Below, piece after piece: positions 8,811 through 17,260 of a stretch of 64,000 nucleotides of DNA. Within the stretch, counting starts at the first letter, position 1. Every line of letters begins with the position of its first letter. This stretch comes from Paenibacillus eucommiae. GTDB lineage: Bacteria > Bacillota > Bacilli > Paenibacillales > NBRC-103111. The notes beneath the pieces were generated by a model. The model saw only the letters and a program-made list of their open reading frames with translations. It was not told the DNA's origin and did not search any database. The DNA lies in the NCBI RefSeq assembly GCF_017874215.1, contig NZ_JAGGLB010000015.1, positions 1 through 64,000 of the forward strand, given 5' to 3'. The position numbers were made by a program, and so were the translations under genes.

Positions 8811-9710
8811 TTAAATGAGCAAGTTATTAAAAAAACCGAGAACTCTGGAAGTATATTCATCCGGGTAAGAATGATAGGTTCCTACATGCCCTACATTAGC
8901 AGTTTGCCAAAACTCAAAACTACCCTTGTGCTGGCTCCACATCCGCTCACTTTGCGTGTATGGAATGGCCTGATCATCGCGGCTGTGTATAAACAATAAC
9001 GGTCTGGGATGAATTCGTTCACATGCTGCAAATGCATCAACTTGGCGTGTGTCAATTCCTGTCAAAACGGGTAATATAGCCATAATCAGAGGAGTAAAAG
9101 GGAAGTGGGGAAGGCGTGACCATACAGACAAATTTTTGTGTAGGTAAGGCTTAAGCTGGCTGAAGGGACTGTCTGCCACCACACCGACGATTTCAGGTTC
9201 TTCTGCAGCAGCAAGCAGCGAGGTTGTAGCACCCATAGAAAAGCCAATAAGACCGATCTTTCCAGGCTGGTGCTCCTTAACCCAATCGATAGCGCCGAGC
9301 AGATCCTGCTTTTCAAGCATCCCTATTGTCGTCAATCGTCCTTCTGATTCTCCAGAATTGCGAAAATCAAACATCAACACGTGGAAGCCATTCGCAACAA
9401 GCGATTTAGCCAGTGCCAAGGCTGGCAGCCCTTTCTCTAGACGATTTCCCGCATAGCCATGCGAAAGAATAAGTGTCATTTTCGGCTCAGAATGAGTGGA
9501 ATTCAACGCGCAAGGCAAAAACCAGCCTTTCAGTAAAACATCCTTTGTTCTGCTGTGGAATTCCATATTGTCATAGGCTATTCCATATAAACTTGGGGAT
9601 TCTTCAAGCAGGCGCCTTGCCGGATGGGTTAGGTTCCAACCTACATACAAAGAAATTCCCAGCATTCCAAGCAGCAAAACAAGAAGTGTGCATGTAACGA
9701 GCCAAATCAT
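8811..9710 (-). CDS. Membrane-anchored alpha/beta hydrolase
   Basis: A 299-residue serine hydrolase similar in layout to the B. subtilis YqkD/YfhR group. One N-terminal transmembrane helix (1-25) is followed by an extracytoplasmic or surface catalytic domain. The oxyanion strand is LILSHGYAGNR, the nucleophile elbow GFSMGATTS, the acid lies in HSRDDQAIP and the catalytic His in GHVGTYH. All triad residues are present. The substrate is unknown; an esterase role is the most that can be said. Confidence 0.88.
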   Translation of the reverse strand: MIWLVTCTLLVLLLGMLGISLYVGWNLTHPARRLLEESPSLYGIAYDNMEFHSRTKDVLLKGWFLPCALNSTHSEPKMTLILSHGYAGNRLEKGLPALALAKSLVANGFHVLMFDFRNSGESEGRLTTIGMLEKQDLLGAIDWVKEHQPGKIGLIGFSMGATTSLLAAAEEPEIVGVVADSPFSQLKPYLHKNLSVWSRLPHFPFTPLIMAILPVLTGIDTRQVDAFAACERIHPRPLLFIHSRDDQAIPYTQSERMWSQHKGSFEFWQTANVGHVGTYHSYPDEYTSRVLGFFNNLLI

Positions 9711-9832
9711 CCTTTTCCTCCCCCTCCAAGGTTTCTACTTTATTCGACAGGAGTTGAAATTAGGGTACCATTTTTTAGGTAAATCATGTAAACTAATAGC
9801 ATATAATCATAAATTTAGGAGGACTCCATGCC

Positions 9833-10000
9833 ATGTCTCGTCAAATTAAGTTCGATCTGGAAATTAATTGTCTCAAACGAAAACTGGAGTCCGCGGCGGC
9901 ACAGTATAAGTACAACTTTCGCCATCCCAAAGTGCTGGAAATTAGTGAAAAGCTGGATCATCTTATTGTGAAGCAAATGAAAAACGGGAAGTTCAGCTGA
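9833..10000 (+). CDS. Spo0E-like sporulation phosphatase (small)
   Basis: A 55-residue protein: an initial helix (LEINCLKRKLESAAAQY), a short turn, then VLEISEKLDHLIVKQM. The SxxLDxLI block is the Spo0E-family signature; such proteins dephosphorylate Spo0A~P and delay sporulation. AGGAGG at 9817-9822 precedes two ATGs: 9828 opens an unrelated frame, while 9833 gives this protein. A TATAAT at about 9802 may be its -10 box. It converges on ccdC with 12 bp between. Confidence 0.85.
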   Translation: MSRQIKFDLEINCLKRKLESAAAQYKYNFRHPKVLEISEKLDHLIVKQMKNGKFS

Positions 10001-10012
10001 ACATGTCAAGTA

Positions 10013-10513
10013 TTAGCCGTTCTTGGGAATAGGGATCTCTGTATGAGCTTGCAGTTTTCTAAACTGGATATACATGGAGATACGCCAGGGCAGCAGCATG
10101 CCGAAAGCCAGGATAAAGAAGATAGCAGCCGTTTGAAACGTGGTCACATAAGATTCGATATACTCATGAAGCGATAACCGGACAACCAGTAACAGAAGCA
10201 ATATCCATACGAACGCTTTCGAGCGGCGCAGGTAAATGTGGCCGTTGATACTATGAAATCTCGAAGTCCGAATAAGCGGGTACGCGAATACCACAGAACC
10301 TACCAGAAAAGCGCACAGCGCCCAACTCACAGGAATTCTCATCATCGGAGCCAGAAACATTAGGAAGCCAGTACTCATGCCCAGAGGAGGCATAATAATT
10401 TTCATCACATTTACTGGTTTGTTGGCAGCACGCAATCTAATGAAAGTAACGCCTAATGCAGCTCCAAGTGATCCCAGCAATAATATCATATGTAAGTACG
10501 AGGTTGTGGGCAC
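10013..10513 (-). CDS. ccdC: CcdC-like membrane protein
   Basis: 166 residues, five predicted membrane helices. The KIIMPPLGMSTGFLMF segment between helices 1 and 2 matches the CcdC/DUF1453 family, first named for cytochrome c maturation neighbours in Bacillus but of unclear function. The start is GTG at 10513 behind GGAGGG (about 12 bases). No cytochrome c genes are nearby, so the name should be read as family membership only. Confidence 0.8.
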   Translation of the reverse strand: MPTTSYLHMILLLGSLGAALGVTFIRLRAANKPVNVMKIIMPPLGMSTGFLMFLAPMMRIPVSWALCAFLVGSVVFAYPLIRTSRFHSINGHIYLRRSKAFVWILLLLLVVRLSLHEYIESYVTTFQTAAIFFILAFGMLLPWRISMYIQFRKLQAHTEIPIPKNG

Positions 10514-10665
10514 AATCAGATAACTCCCTCCTTTCTATCTTCCAAATTAGTATACCATCGCGGCCCCTATGTTCAAAAGTGATCTCATATAATGGTTGAA
10601 ATATGGCGCCATCCCATGCTACATTAGAAAAAGTATGACTTTTGTCGAAAACTGGGGGCAGCTGA

Positions 10666-11415
10666 ATGAGTTTTCAAATCCAAATGCTTGGAACTGGCAG
10701 TGCATTTGCCAAAGCTTATTACAATACAAATGCGCTGATCTTACTTACAGATTTTAAAATTCTTATTGACTGCGGCTTCACTGCTGCAAGGTCCTTGCAT
10801 GAATTGGATATTACACCTGATCAGCTTGACGGTATTCTGATTACACATATTCATGCCGACCATGTAGGCGGACTTGAGGAAATGGCCTTTCGGCTTCATT
10901 ACAGTTATCACAAAAGAATAAAGCTGTTCATTTCCCCCTTACTGGTAGACAAGCTTTGGGAGAACACGCTTAAGGGTGGTCTTGAGAATATCGAAGAAAA
11001 TTTGCTCGGCTTATCGGATTTCTTCGATCTTGTTTTCCTCGAAGAAAGGGTACCCTCCGTTGTCCATGAAGGACTTACCCTAGAATTGATTCAAACCTTA
11101 CATATCCCAAATAAAATAAGCTATTCCTTATTTATCAATAATTATATATTTTATAGTGCCGATATACAATTTAGTCCTGATCTGCTGCTTCATGAGGTTT
11201 TGAATAAGAGACAATGCGCATATCTTTTGCACGATTGCCAGCTTAAGGGAAAAGCCATGGTTCATACCTCCCTCGAACAGCTGCTGACACTTCCGGAAGA
11301 AGCTCAATCCAAAATATATTTAATGCATTACGATGATGATATGGAGAGCTATATCGGTAAAACGGGCTCTATGACCTTCATCAAACAGCATGAAATCTAC
11401 ACATTTGATGAATAA
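10666..11415 (+). CDS. Metallo-beta-lactamase fold hydrolase
   Basis: 249 residues. The zinc motif HIHADHVGG (about residues 61-69) is intact, with further ligands in DIQF (Asp), LLHDC and YLMHYDDD. The N-terminal LGTGSAFAKAYYNTNALI strand is like that of RNase Z and related phosphodiesterases, but it lacks the RNase Z exosite arm, so an esterase or phosphodiesterase role is more cautious. It is a single gene followed 45 bp later by the DUF3892 gene, with which it may share a message. Confidence 0.85.
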   Translation: MSFQIQMLGTGSAFAKAYYNTNALILLTDFKILIDCGFTAARSLHELDITPDQLDGILITHIHADHVGGLEEMAFRLHYSYHKRIKLFISPLLVDKLWENTLKGGLENIEENLLGLSDFFDLVFLEERVPSVVHEGLTLELIQTLHIPNKISYSLFINNYIFYSADIQFSPDLLLHEVLNKRQCAYLLHDCQLKGKAMVHTSLEQLLTLPEEAQSKIYLMHYDDDMESYIGKTGSMTFIKQHEIYTFDE

Positions 11416-11460
11416 ATCCATACCTGTCTGCACATTCTAAGTGCGGGAGGCGATCTTATC

Positions 11461-11697
11461 ATGATAAATAATGCTAAAGCGCAAGTTGTCGCAGTAAGAA
11501 AAAATGGTGACGGGGATATTGTTGAGCTTCAGTTATCTTCAGGCCAGGTCGTTGATTACAAGCAGGCACAAGCCATGGCCAAGAATGGAGAAATTGAACA
11601 CGTTAATGTTTTTAAGGGGCGTGATGGCGATGAACATCTTCGTTCGGATGCCGATGGGGACCCTACAAACAATTTGGATAACCTGCCAACGTTCTAA
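11461..11697 (+). CDS. DUF3892 domain protein
   Basis: 78 residues. The core KAQVVAVRKNGDGDIVELQL..G and the DYKQAQAMAKNGEIEHVNVFKGRDG segment match the DUF3892 pattern, a family of small bacterial proteins of unknown function. The C-terminus carries a typical HLRSDADGDPTNNLDNLP tail. GGGAGGCGAT precedes the ATG, and a strong terminator follows immediately. Confidence 0.85.
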   Translation: MINNAKAQVVAVRKNGDGDIVELQLSSGQVVDYKQAQAMAKNGEIEHVNVFKGRDGDEHLRSDADGDPTNNLDNLPTF

Positions 11698-11706
11698 CTT
11701 GATCCC

Positions 11707-11745
11707 GAACCCGCGGAGCATTCATGCTCTGCGGGTTCTTTTTTT
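11707..11745 (+). terminator. Rho-independent terminator
   Basis: A 14-bp stem, GAACCCGCGGAGCA and TGCTCTGCGGGTTC (one G-U), with a TTCA loop and a run of T. It ends the 10666-11697 unit. Confidence 0.9.
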
Positions 11746-11876
11746 GCCAATCACCGAAAAACTTCCAATAAATTCAGGAAAATGCAGGGATTCTGCATAT
11801 CAATAGAGAACTTAAAACATGGGTGTAAAATGCTGTAGCATAAGCCCACTTTGCCCTAAAGCACTCAGGAGATGAT

Positions 11877-13502
11877 GTGGTGGTTCTAAATTCTATTTTA
11901 TACGCTTACGCCTTCGTTTTCACTCTATTTTCTTGGGGAATGAACAGCACGGTTCATACAGCGCTGCTTGTGGTTTGCTGCATCATGTTCATTCTCAGTC
12001 AATGGCTTCAGATTCACCCTGCATGGGCTCCTTGGGTACGATTACTTCTGCTTTGCTGCTTACACGGCGTGGCACAGCTCAATTGGTGCATGCCGCTCTA
12101 CCTGCTCGTCATGGCCAAGGATACTCTAAGTGAAGAAAATAAAGCAAAAGCCTGGAGCTTATCTTTTGCCTATGCAACCGCTTATTTACTTATCTCATTT
12201 TCTATTCTTGAAAATGAGCTATCTACAACGAGTCATCTGTCCATTATTTTTCAATTATTCAATTTTCTGGCAGTCATTTTAATTTCCCGATTTTTCTCCT
12301 CGACGGTTAAACAAACGGAAATGCTAAAAAGGGAGCAAAAGATTCTTTCCACCCGCGATACGCTGACGGGTCTGTTCAATTATGACGAATCTCATCGCAA
12401 GCTTGAGGAGTTCGTTGTTCAAGAGAAGCCATTTTTGCTAATCTTGATTGACTGTACCGATTTGAAATCCATGAATACTACAAAGGGCTTTCAGGCGGGA
12501 AATTTGATTCTCAAACAGGTAGCTGAGCTGCTCAAGATTTTGTTCTCCGAGAATCTTTTTATTTCCCGCTATGGTGGTGACGAATTCGCCCTGGCCATCC
12601 CGCTTGAGAAAAACGACAAAGAGATGGTACGAGCCCGCCAGCAGCTGGATTCCGAGCTTCCGAAGCTGACAGGCATTCAAATCACCTACGGCATCGCTCA
12701 ATTTCCGGACGACGGAAGCACTAAGGATAGCATCATTCTCGTTGCAGAGCATCATCTGTTTATGAAGAAAAGGGAAATGTGGCTCAAACGCGAGGAGCAT
12801 TTATTACGCTCAGAAAAGCTGCGTGTAGTCGGGGAGCTAGCATCTGGGATGGCTCACGAAATTCGTAATCCACTCACCACTGTAAAAGGATTTCTGCAGA
12901 TTTCGAAAGCAAACGGCTATAATATTGAGAATTGGTATGCGCTTATTATGGATGAAATAAATCGGATGAGTGATCTGACCGCTGAATTCCTGCAATTCTC
13001 CAAGCCGCATGCGACTCAATTTCGCGTCCACTCTCTTCATGAATGCTTTCAACGTGTTATCTCATTAACGGAATCAGAGGCAACCAGGCTCGGTCATGAA
13101 ATCCTCTATGAATGCACCCAAGAGCAAATAAACGTAGTTATGGATCAGGATAAGATGGTCCAGCTTCTGCTTAATATTGTGAAAAATGCTTACGAAGCGA
13201 TGCCCGAAAATGGAGTTATCAGCTTGCGGCTAAATCGTCAGAATCAATATGCAGTACTGGAAATAGCCGATACCGGAAAAGGTATACCCGCGGATCAACT
13301 TGAAAAGATCTTCCATCCCTTTTTCACAACAAAGGATAGCGGCACTGGTCTTGGTCTTTCGATTTGCCACAAAATTGTTCAAGATCACCAAGGCACTATC
13401 GAGGTTGAAAGCTTTATTGATCAGGGAACTAAGTTCACCATTACTTTCCCGCTTGCTTCCAAAGACGAGGAACAGGATTTAATTCACGCCGCTTTTATTT
13501 AA
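11877..13502 (+). CDS. Membrane GGDEF-histidine kinase fusion
   Basis: 541 residues. About five membrane helices span residues 1-145. A GGDEF domain follows at about 160-295, with RYGGDEF intact. A HisKA dimerisation block (GMAHEIRNPLTTVKGFLQ, phospho-acceptor His) and an ATPase domain (N-box LLNIVKNAYEAMP, G1 DTGKGIP, G2 GTGLGLSICH) complete it. The GGDEF substrate site is altered: the usual N-D-x-x-G-H-x-x-G-D reads N-T-T-K-G-F-Q-A-G-N, and no RxxD inhibitory site is seen. It may therefore sense GTP rather than make c-di-GMP. It starts at GTG 11877 or 11880 behind AGGAGA. No response regulator is adjacent, as in orphan sporulation kinases. Confidence 0.88.
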   Translation: MVVLNSILYAYAFVFTLFSWGMNSTVHTALLVVCCIMFILSQWLQIHPAWAPWVRLLLLCCLHGVAQLNWCMPLYLLVMAKDTLSEENKAKAWSLSFAYATAYLLISFSILENELSTTSHLSIIFQLFNFLAVILISRFFSSTVKQTEMLKREQKILSTRDTLTGLFNYDESHRKLEEFVVQEKPFLLILIDCTDLKSMNTTKGFQAGNLILKQVAELLKILFSENLFISRYGGDEFALAIPLEKNDKEMVRARQQLDSELPKLTGIQITYGIAQFPDDGSTKDSIILVAEHHLFMKKREMWLKREEHLLRSEKLRVVGELASGMAHEIRNPLTTVKGFLQISKANGYNIENWYALIMDEINRMSDLTAEFLQFSKPHATQFRVHSLHECFQRVISLTESEATRLGHEILYECTQEQINVVMDQDKMVQLLLNIVKNAYEAMPENGVISLRLNRQNQYAVLEIADTGKGIPADQLEKIFHPFFTTKDSGTGLGLSICHKIVQDHQGTIEVESFIDQGTKFTITFPLASKDEEQDLIHAAFI

Positions 13503-13644
13503 CCAAAACATAGACTTAGATTCTATTCGGTTTTTTTGATACAATAGAGGAGAACACGTAGAGAGAAGACCTGAAGACCTATTTAGACACTATCATAGAG
13601 AAATCAAATTAGAGAAGAAATATGCTGCAAAGGAGTTTGGACTC

Positions 13645-14085
13645 ATGAATATCGCTTTTTTTCTACTTCCCAAAAAAGAAGTCATTACTACAACACCACA
13701 TGCTACTCTAAGACAAACATTGGAGCGTATGGAGTATCACCGCTACACGGCAGTACCTATTCTTTCGGAACAAGGACATTATCTGGGGACTGTAACAGAG
13801 GGGGACTTGCTGTGGTTTCTAAAAAATAACGAGCATATCGGCTTCGAGCTTGCCCATCGTCACCTGCTGCAGGAGGTTCCCCTGCGAATGAATAATAAAC
13901 CAGTCCATATCCATGCGAATATGGATGATTTGATAGATTTGGCTAAGGTACAAAACTTTGTCCCGGTGGTTGATGATTCTGATAAATTTATCGGAATTGT
14001 CCGCAGAAGCGACATTATTGAATATTGTGCCAAGCAGATGTTTAAATCCGCTGCAATGAATGATATAGCAAAAGCCACTATATAA
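13645..14085 (+). CDS. Twin CBS-domain protein
   Basis: 146 residues forming a single Bateman module: CBS 1 at about 8-60 (HRYTAVPILSEQGHYLGTVTEGDL) and CBS 2 at about 75-135 (NFVPVVDDSDKFIGIVRRSDII). Such stand-alone modules bind adenine nucleotides or c-di-AMP and regulate a partner protein; the ligand is not readable here. It follows the sensor kinase by 140 bp, with a possible TACAAT -10 just upstream, so it likely has its own promoter. Confidence 0.88.
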   Translation: MNIAFFLLPKKEVITTTPHATLRQTLERMEYHRYTAVPILSEQGHYLGTVTEGDLLWFLKNNEHIGFELAHRHLLQEVPLRMNNKPVHIHANMDDLIDLAKVQNFVPVVDDSDKFIGIVRRSDIIEYCAKQMFKSAAMNDIAKATI

Positions 14086-14098
14086 TCTAGCTGTTCAA

Positions 14099-14153
14099 AT
14101 GTGCATGAATACAGGAAACCCGCATTCATGCACATGAACCCTCCCTCGGGAGG
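14099..14153 (+). other. Two adjacent hairpins after the CBS gene
   Basis: A perfect 12-bp inverted repeat (ATGTGCATGAAT / ATTCATGCACAT, 14099-14135, 13-base loop) is followed by a short GC hairpin (CCTCCC-tc-GGGAGG, 14140-14153). Neither has a T-run, so this is not a standard terminator. It could be mRNA-stabilising structure or part of an untranslated RNA. Confidence 0.6.
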
Positions 14154-14231
14154 AAAGCAAAAAATATATGTATGCGTTTACGGGGATCTAGCTCAAAAGT
14201 TTTATCCTATGGATTGCTTATCTATTCATTA

Positions 14232-14417
14232 TTAAAAAGCAATCTCATGACTTGATGGGGCGTCGATGAGAGATGGATCTGCAAGCTGCAATATTGAGGC
14301 AGAATCGGGTTCATAATCACTTTCATTTTGCTTGGATTGAAGCCAATTCCATTTTTCAATTTGCGACGGTGATATTCCAATTTGCTCCATAATGTTATAA
14401 ATACCAATCTCTTTCAT
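14232..14417 (-). CDS. Hypothetical small protein
   Basis: 61 residues, acidic with a Trp-rich centre (IEKWNWLQSKQ). No family is recognised. It is supported by the ribosome site GAGGTGG four bases before the ATG, and by position: convergent with the CBS gene and followed by nothing else on the strand. An overlapping frame on the same strand (14222-14407) lacks a good ribosome site. It could be a Paenibacillus-specific regulator or simply a chance frame. Confidence 0.5.
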   Translation of the reverse strand: MKEIGIYNIMEQIGISPSQIEKWNWLQSKQNESDYEPDSASILQLADPSLIDAPSSHEIAF

Positions 14418-14575
14418 TAAGCCACCTCACCTTATCTTTTTCTTAGCTTACTCTCTTAACTTTATAGGTTTTTACCTCGTATGTAAATAAGTGTAAATTG
14501 TCGAATCGCTTTAAAATTTCATAAATTTTTAAAGCTCGTACAATGCGCCTCCGGATTTATTTTTGAGGATAGACA

Positions 14576-14602
14576 AAAAGCCGCCAGTGGCGGCTTTTTT
14601 TA
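14576..14602. terminator. Terminator for the Q/N-repeat protein gene
   Basis: AAAAGCCGCC-agt-GGCGGCTTTT, a 10-bp perfect stem with A/T tracts on both sides, 13 bp past the stop of the gene at 14615. Confidence 0.85.
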
Positions 14603-14614
14603 CGAATATCCAGA

Positions 14615-15223
<609 letters not shown>

Positions 15224-15387
15224 TGCTGCTCCTCCACTACTCATTCTAAATGATGGTACATTTAATATGCGCATCTGCAATCAGACATAAACATAATGAA
15301 GGAGAAAGCTTTATAATTCGATTTGTTTGCCCCTATTGTGATAAAATAACATTGAACTCCAAATAATGAATAGACGAGGTGTGTAAG

Positions 15388-15819
15388 ATGGTATTTGCTA
15401 ATGTACTTGTTGCTTATGATGGTTCTGACTTATCGAAGAAGGCTCTCACTTATGCGCTTAATTTGGTTACGGATAATCCATCTGCCCGGCTTCATGTAGT
15501 TCATGTGTACCAATTCCCTGCTTTTGTTATCGGCGAAGCTTTAATACCAGCTCCAGCCAGCTATGATAAAGAATACTACGAGCAAGCTGAGAAGCTCATG
15601 GATGGAGCCCGGGATACAGTCGCCTCCCATCCAAATACAAATATTGTTCTTAAGCAAGGCCAGCCCGCGTTTGATCTGTTGGATTATGCCGGGGAACAAA
15701 GCTGCGATCTGATCGTAATGGGGAGCAGAGGGCTCGGCGGTATCCGTGAATTTGTGCTTGGAAGCGTCAGCCATAATGTCGTTCAGCATTCCAAAGTTCC
15801 TGTCCTCGTCATTAAATAA
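15388..15819 (+). CDS. Universal stress protein (UspA family)
   Basis: 143 residues. The N-terminal strand NVLVAYDGSDLSKKAL and the C-terminal ATP-binding signature GSRGLGGIREFVLGSVS, followed by HSKVPVLVIK, are complete, so it belongs to the ATP-binding Usp subgroup. The role is stress survival, mechanism unknown. The start is ATG 15388 behind GAGGTG; a GTG three codons upstream is inside the ribosome site. It is a single gene, convergent with the next. Confidence 0.93.
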   Translation: MVFANVLVAYDGSDLSKKALTYALNLVTDNPSARLHVVHVYQFPAFVIGEALIPAPASYDKEYYEQAEKLMDGARDTVASHPNTNIVLKQGQPAFDLLDYAGEQSCDLIVMGSRGLGGIREFVLGSVSHNVVQHSKVPVLVIK

Positions 15820-15833
15820 TCATTGCTAAATGC

Positions 15834-16112
15834 TTAAAGCCGCAGCAAGCCTAGACGCTCTGCCTGCGGCTTGCATTCCCGGCAAACTCCGATGACTTTA
15901 TTCCCTTGATCTGAATAGAAGGATAACGCTGGAGCTTTCTTTTTACAATAGGAGCAGGCTTGCTTGGGGATTTGACGCGATTTTCCCGAACGCTTCGGGA
16001 ATTTCAAGACATTGGTTGGCTTGCGCGGCTTTTGAAATTTCATTACAAGGATACATCCCACTGCTAGGACTATAAGAATAATAAGGACAAGGTATAGTCT
16101 TGCAAATTCCAA
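15834..16112 (-). CDS. Small membrane protein with C-x2-C pairs
   Basis: 92 residues. One N-terminal transmembrane helix (about 5-25) is followed by a basic linker and two CxxC pairs (CSYCKKK and CRECK) about 25 residues apart, a plausible zinc ribbon on the cytoplasmic side. No family is recognised. It lies 53 bp downstream of the exporter-like gene on the same strand and may be co-transcribed with it. Confidence 0.7.
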   Translation of the reverse strand: MEFARLYLVLIILIVLAVGCILVMKFQKPRKPTNVLKFPKRSGKSRQIPKQACSYCKKKAPALSFYSDQGNKVIGVCRECKPQAERLGLLRL

Positions 16113-16165
16113 GTTCGTTCCCTCCCTTTCTTCATCTTGCTATCTCCCTCTAAGACACACCTGAG

Positions 16166-17197
16166 TCACGCCTCCTGCCCTTTATTGTACTGTTCAACCA
16201 GTTTATCCAGTCTAGTTGTTTGAAAGCCGTAATCATACACTACGGACGCCACAATGGACAGCCGGAACACTTCATCCCCTGAATCTTTGTACAGACTCAT
16301 AAACATTTGCATAAACGTATCGTTGGCTTCTTCCATTCTCGTTAAATCTGAGCTTTCCGATTTGAGCTTATCATTGAATTTCAGCAGTACATGCTCATGA
16401 TATTTGATTAATTGCTCCAGATGGTGATCAAAATAAGCATTAATCTCCGGGGTTCGCTCTGCCTGGAAGAAATGCTGTTCAATGGCTTCGAGAATCTCCA
16501 GGCCCTTATGAAGGCTGTGCAGCATCTGCTTATACACGACAAGATTGCGAATATGGCTGTATTTGGCACGCTTCATTTTTTTCTGCTCTTCCTCAAGCAG
16601 CTTGTATTTATCTTCGAGTGATTTCAAACCCTCTTCCAAGCTCTTTTTTTCTTCACGAAAAATCTTCTCCTTGATTTCATCTGAAATTGCTGTCCGGAGC
16701 AGCAAAGATAAGGTCGTAAAGACAGTCTGCATTTGAGCAAGCAGTTGAACCTTCGGTTTAGGAGGGAAGAATAAAATGTTAATCAGAAATGCGGATCCGA
16801 TCCCTATCAATATTTGCAAAAACCGGTTTAATGCAAAATCCCACTGCCCAGAAGCCTCCATCACAGCAATAACGGTTACCAAGGTTAACCCGATCGTCTC
16901 TTCCATATTAATTTTCAAACAAATCATAATGACCAAAATACAGACAAGCCCCACAATAATAGGCTGATTCGTGAAAATCAATCCGGCAAGCAAAGCAAGT
17001 ATCGCACCAAGCGTATTGGTCTGAAGCTGCTCCAGAAAATAACGCCATGAACGGTAAATCGAAGGCTGCATGGCAAATATAGCCGCAACGGCGGCGATTA
17101 CAGCTGGCGAGAATCCGAAAAGCTCGCTAATATACAGAGATAGCGTAACCGCAATCCCTGTTTTTAGGACTCTAGCCCCCAACGTCACAAATCCCAC
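16166..17197 (-). CDS. Aromatic acid exporter family (ArAE_1/YqjA-like) protein
   Basis: 343 residues. Six predicted helices lie in the first 150 residues (opening GARVLKTGIAVTLSLYISEL and the IFAMQPSIYRSW turn typical of the family). A long helical cytoplasmic domain rich in Lys and Glu, likely coiled coil (about 165-215), follows. Bacillus homologues such as YqjA are annotated as aromatic acid exporters on family grounds only. Substrate unknown. Confidence 0.83.
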   Translation of the reverse strand: MGFVTLGARVLKTGIAVTLSLYISELFGFSPAVIAAVAAIFAMQPSIYRSWRYFLEQLQTNTLGAILALLAGLIFTNQPIIVGLVCILVIMICLKINMEETIGLTLVTVIAVMEASGQWDFALNRFLQILIGIGSAFLINILFFPPKPKVQLLAQMQTVFTTLSLLLRTAISDEIKEKIFREEKKSLEEGLKSLEDKYKLLEEEQKKMKRAKYSHIRNLVVYKQMLHSLHKGLEILEAIEQHFFQAERTPEINAYFDHHLEQLIKYHEHVLLKFNDKLKSESSDLTRMEEANDTFMQMFMSLYKDSGDEVFRLSIVASVVYDYGFQTTRLDKLVEQYNKGQEA

Positions 17198-17260
17198 TCC
17201 TTTATTTATATAACGATTCTATCTCATTTTACACAGGAACAGGTCTGTTTGGCAAAGCTT

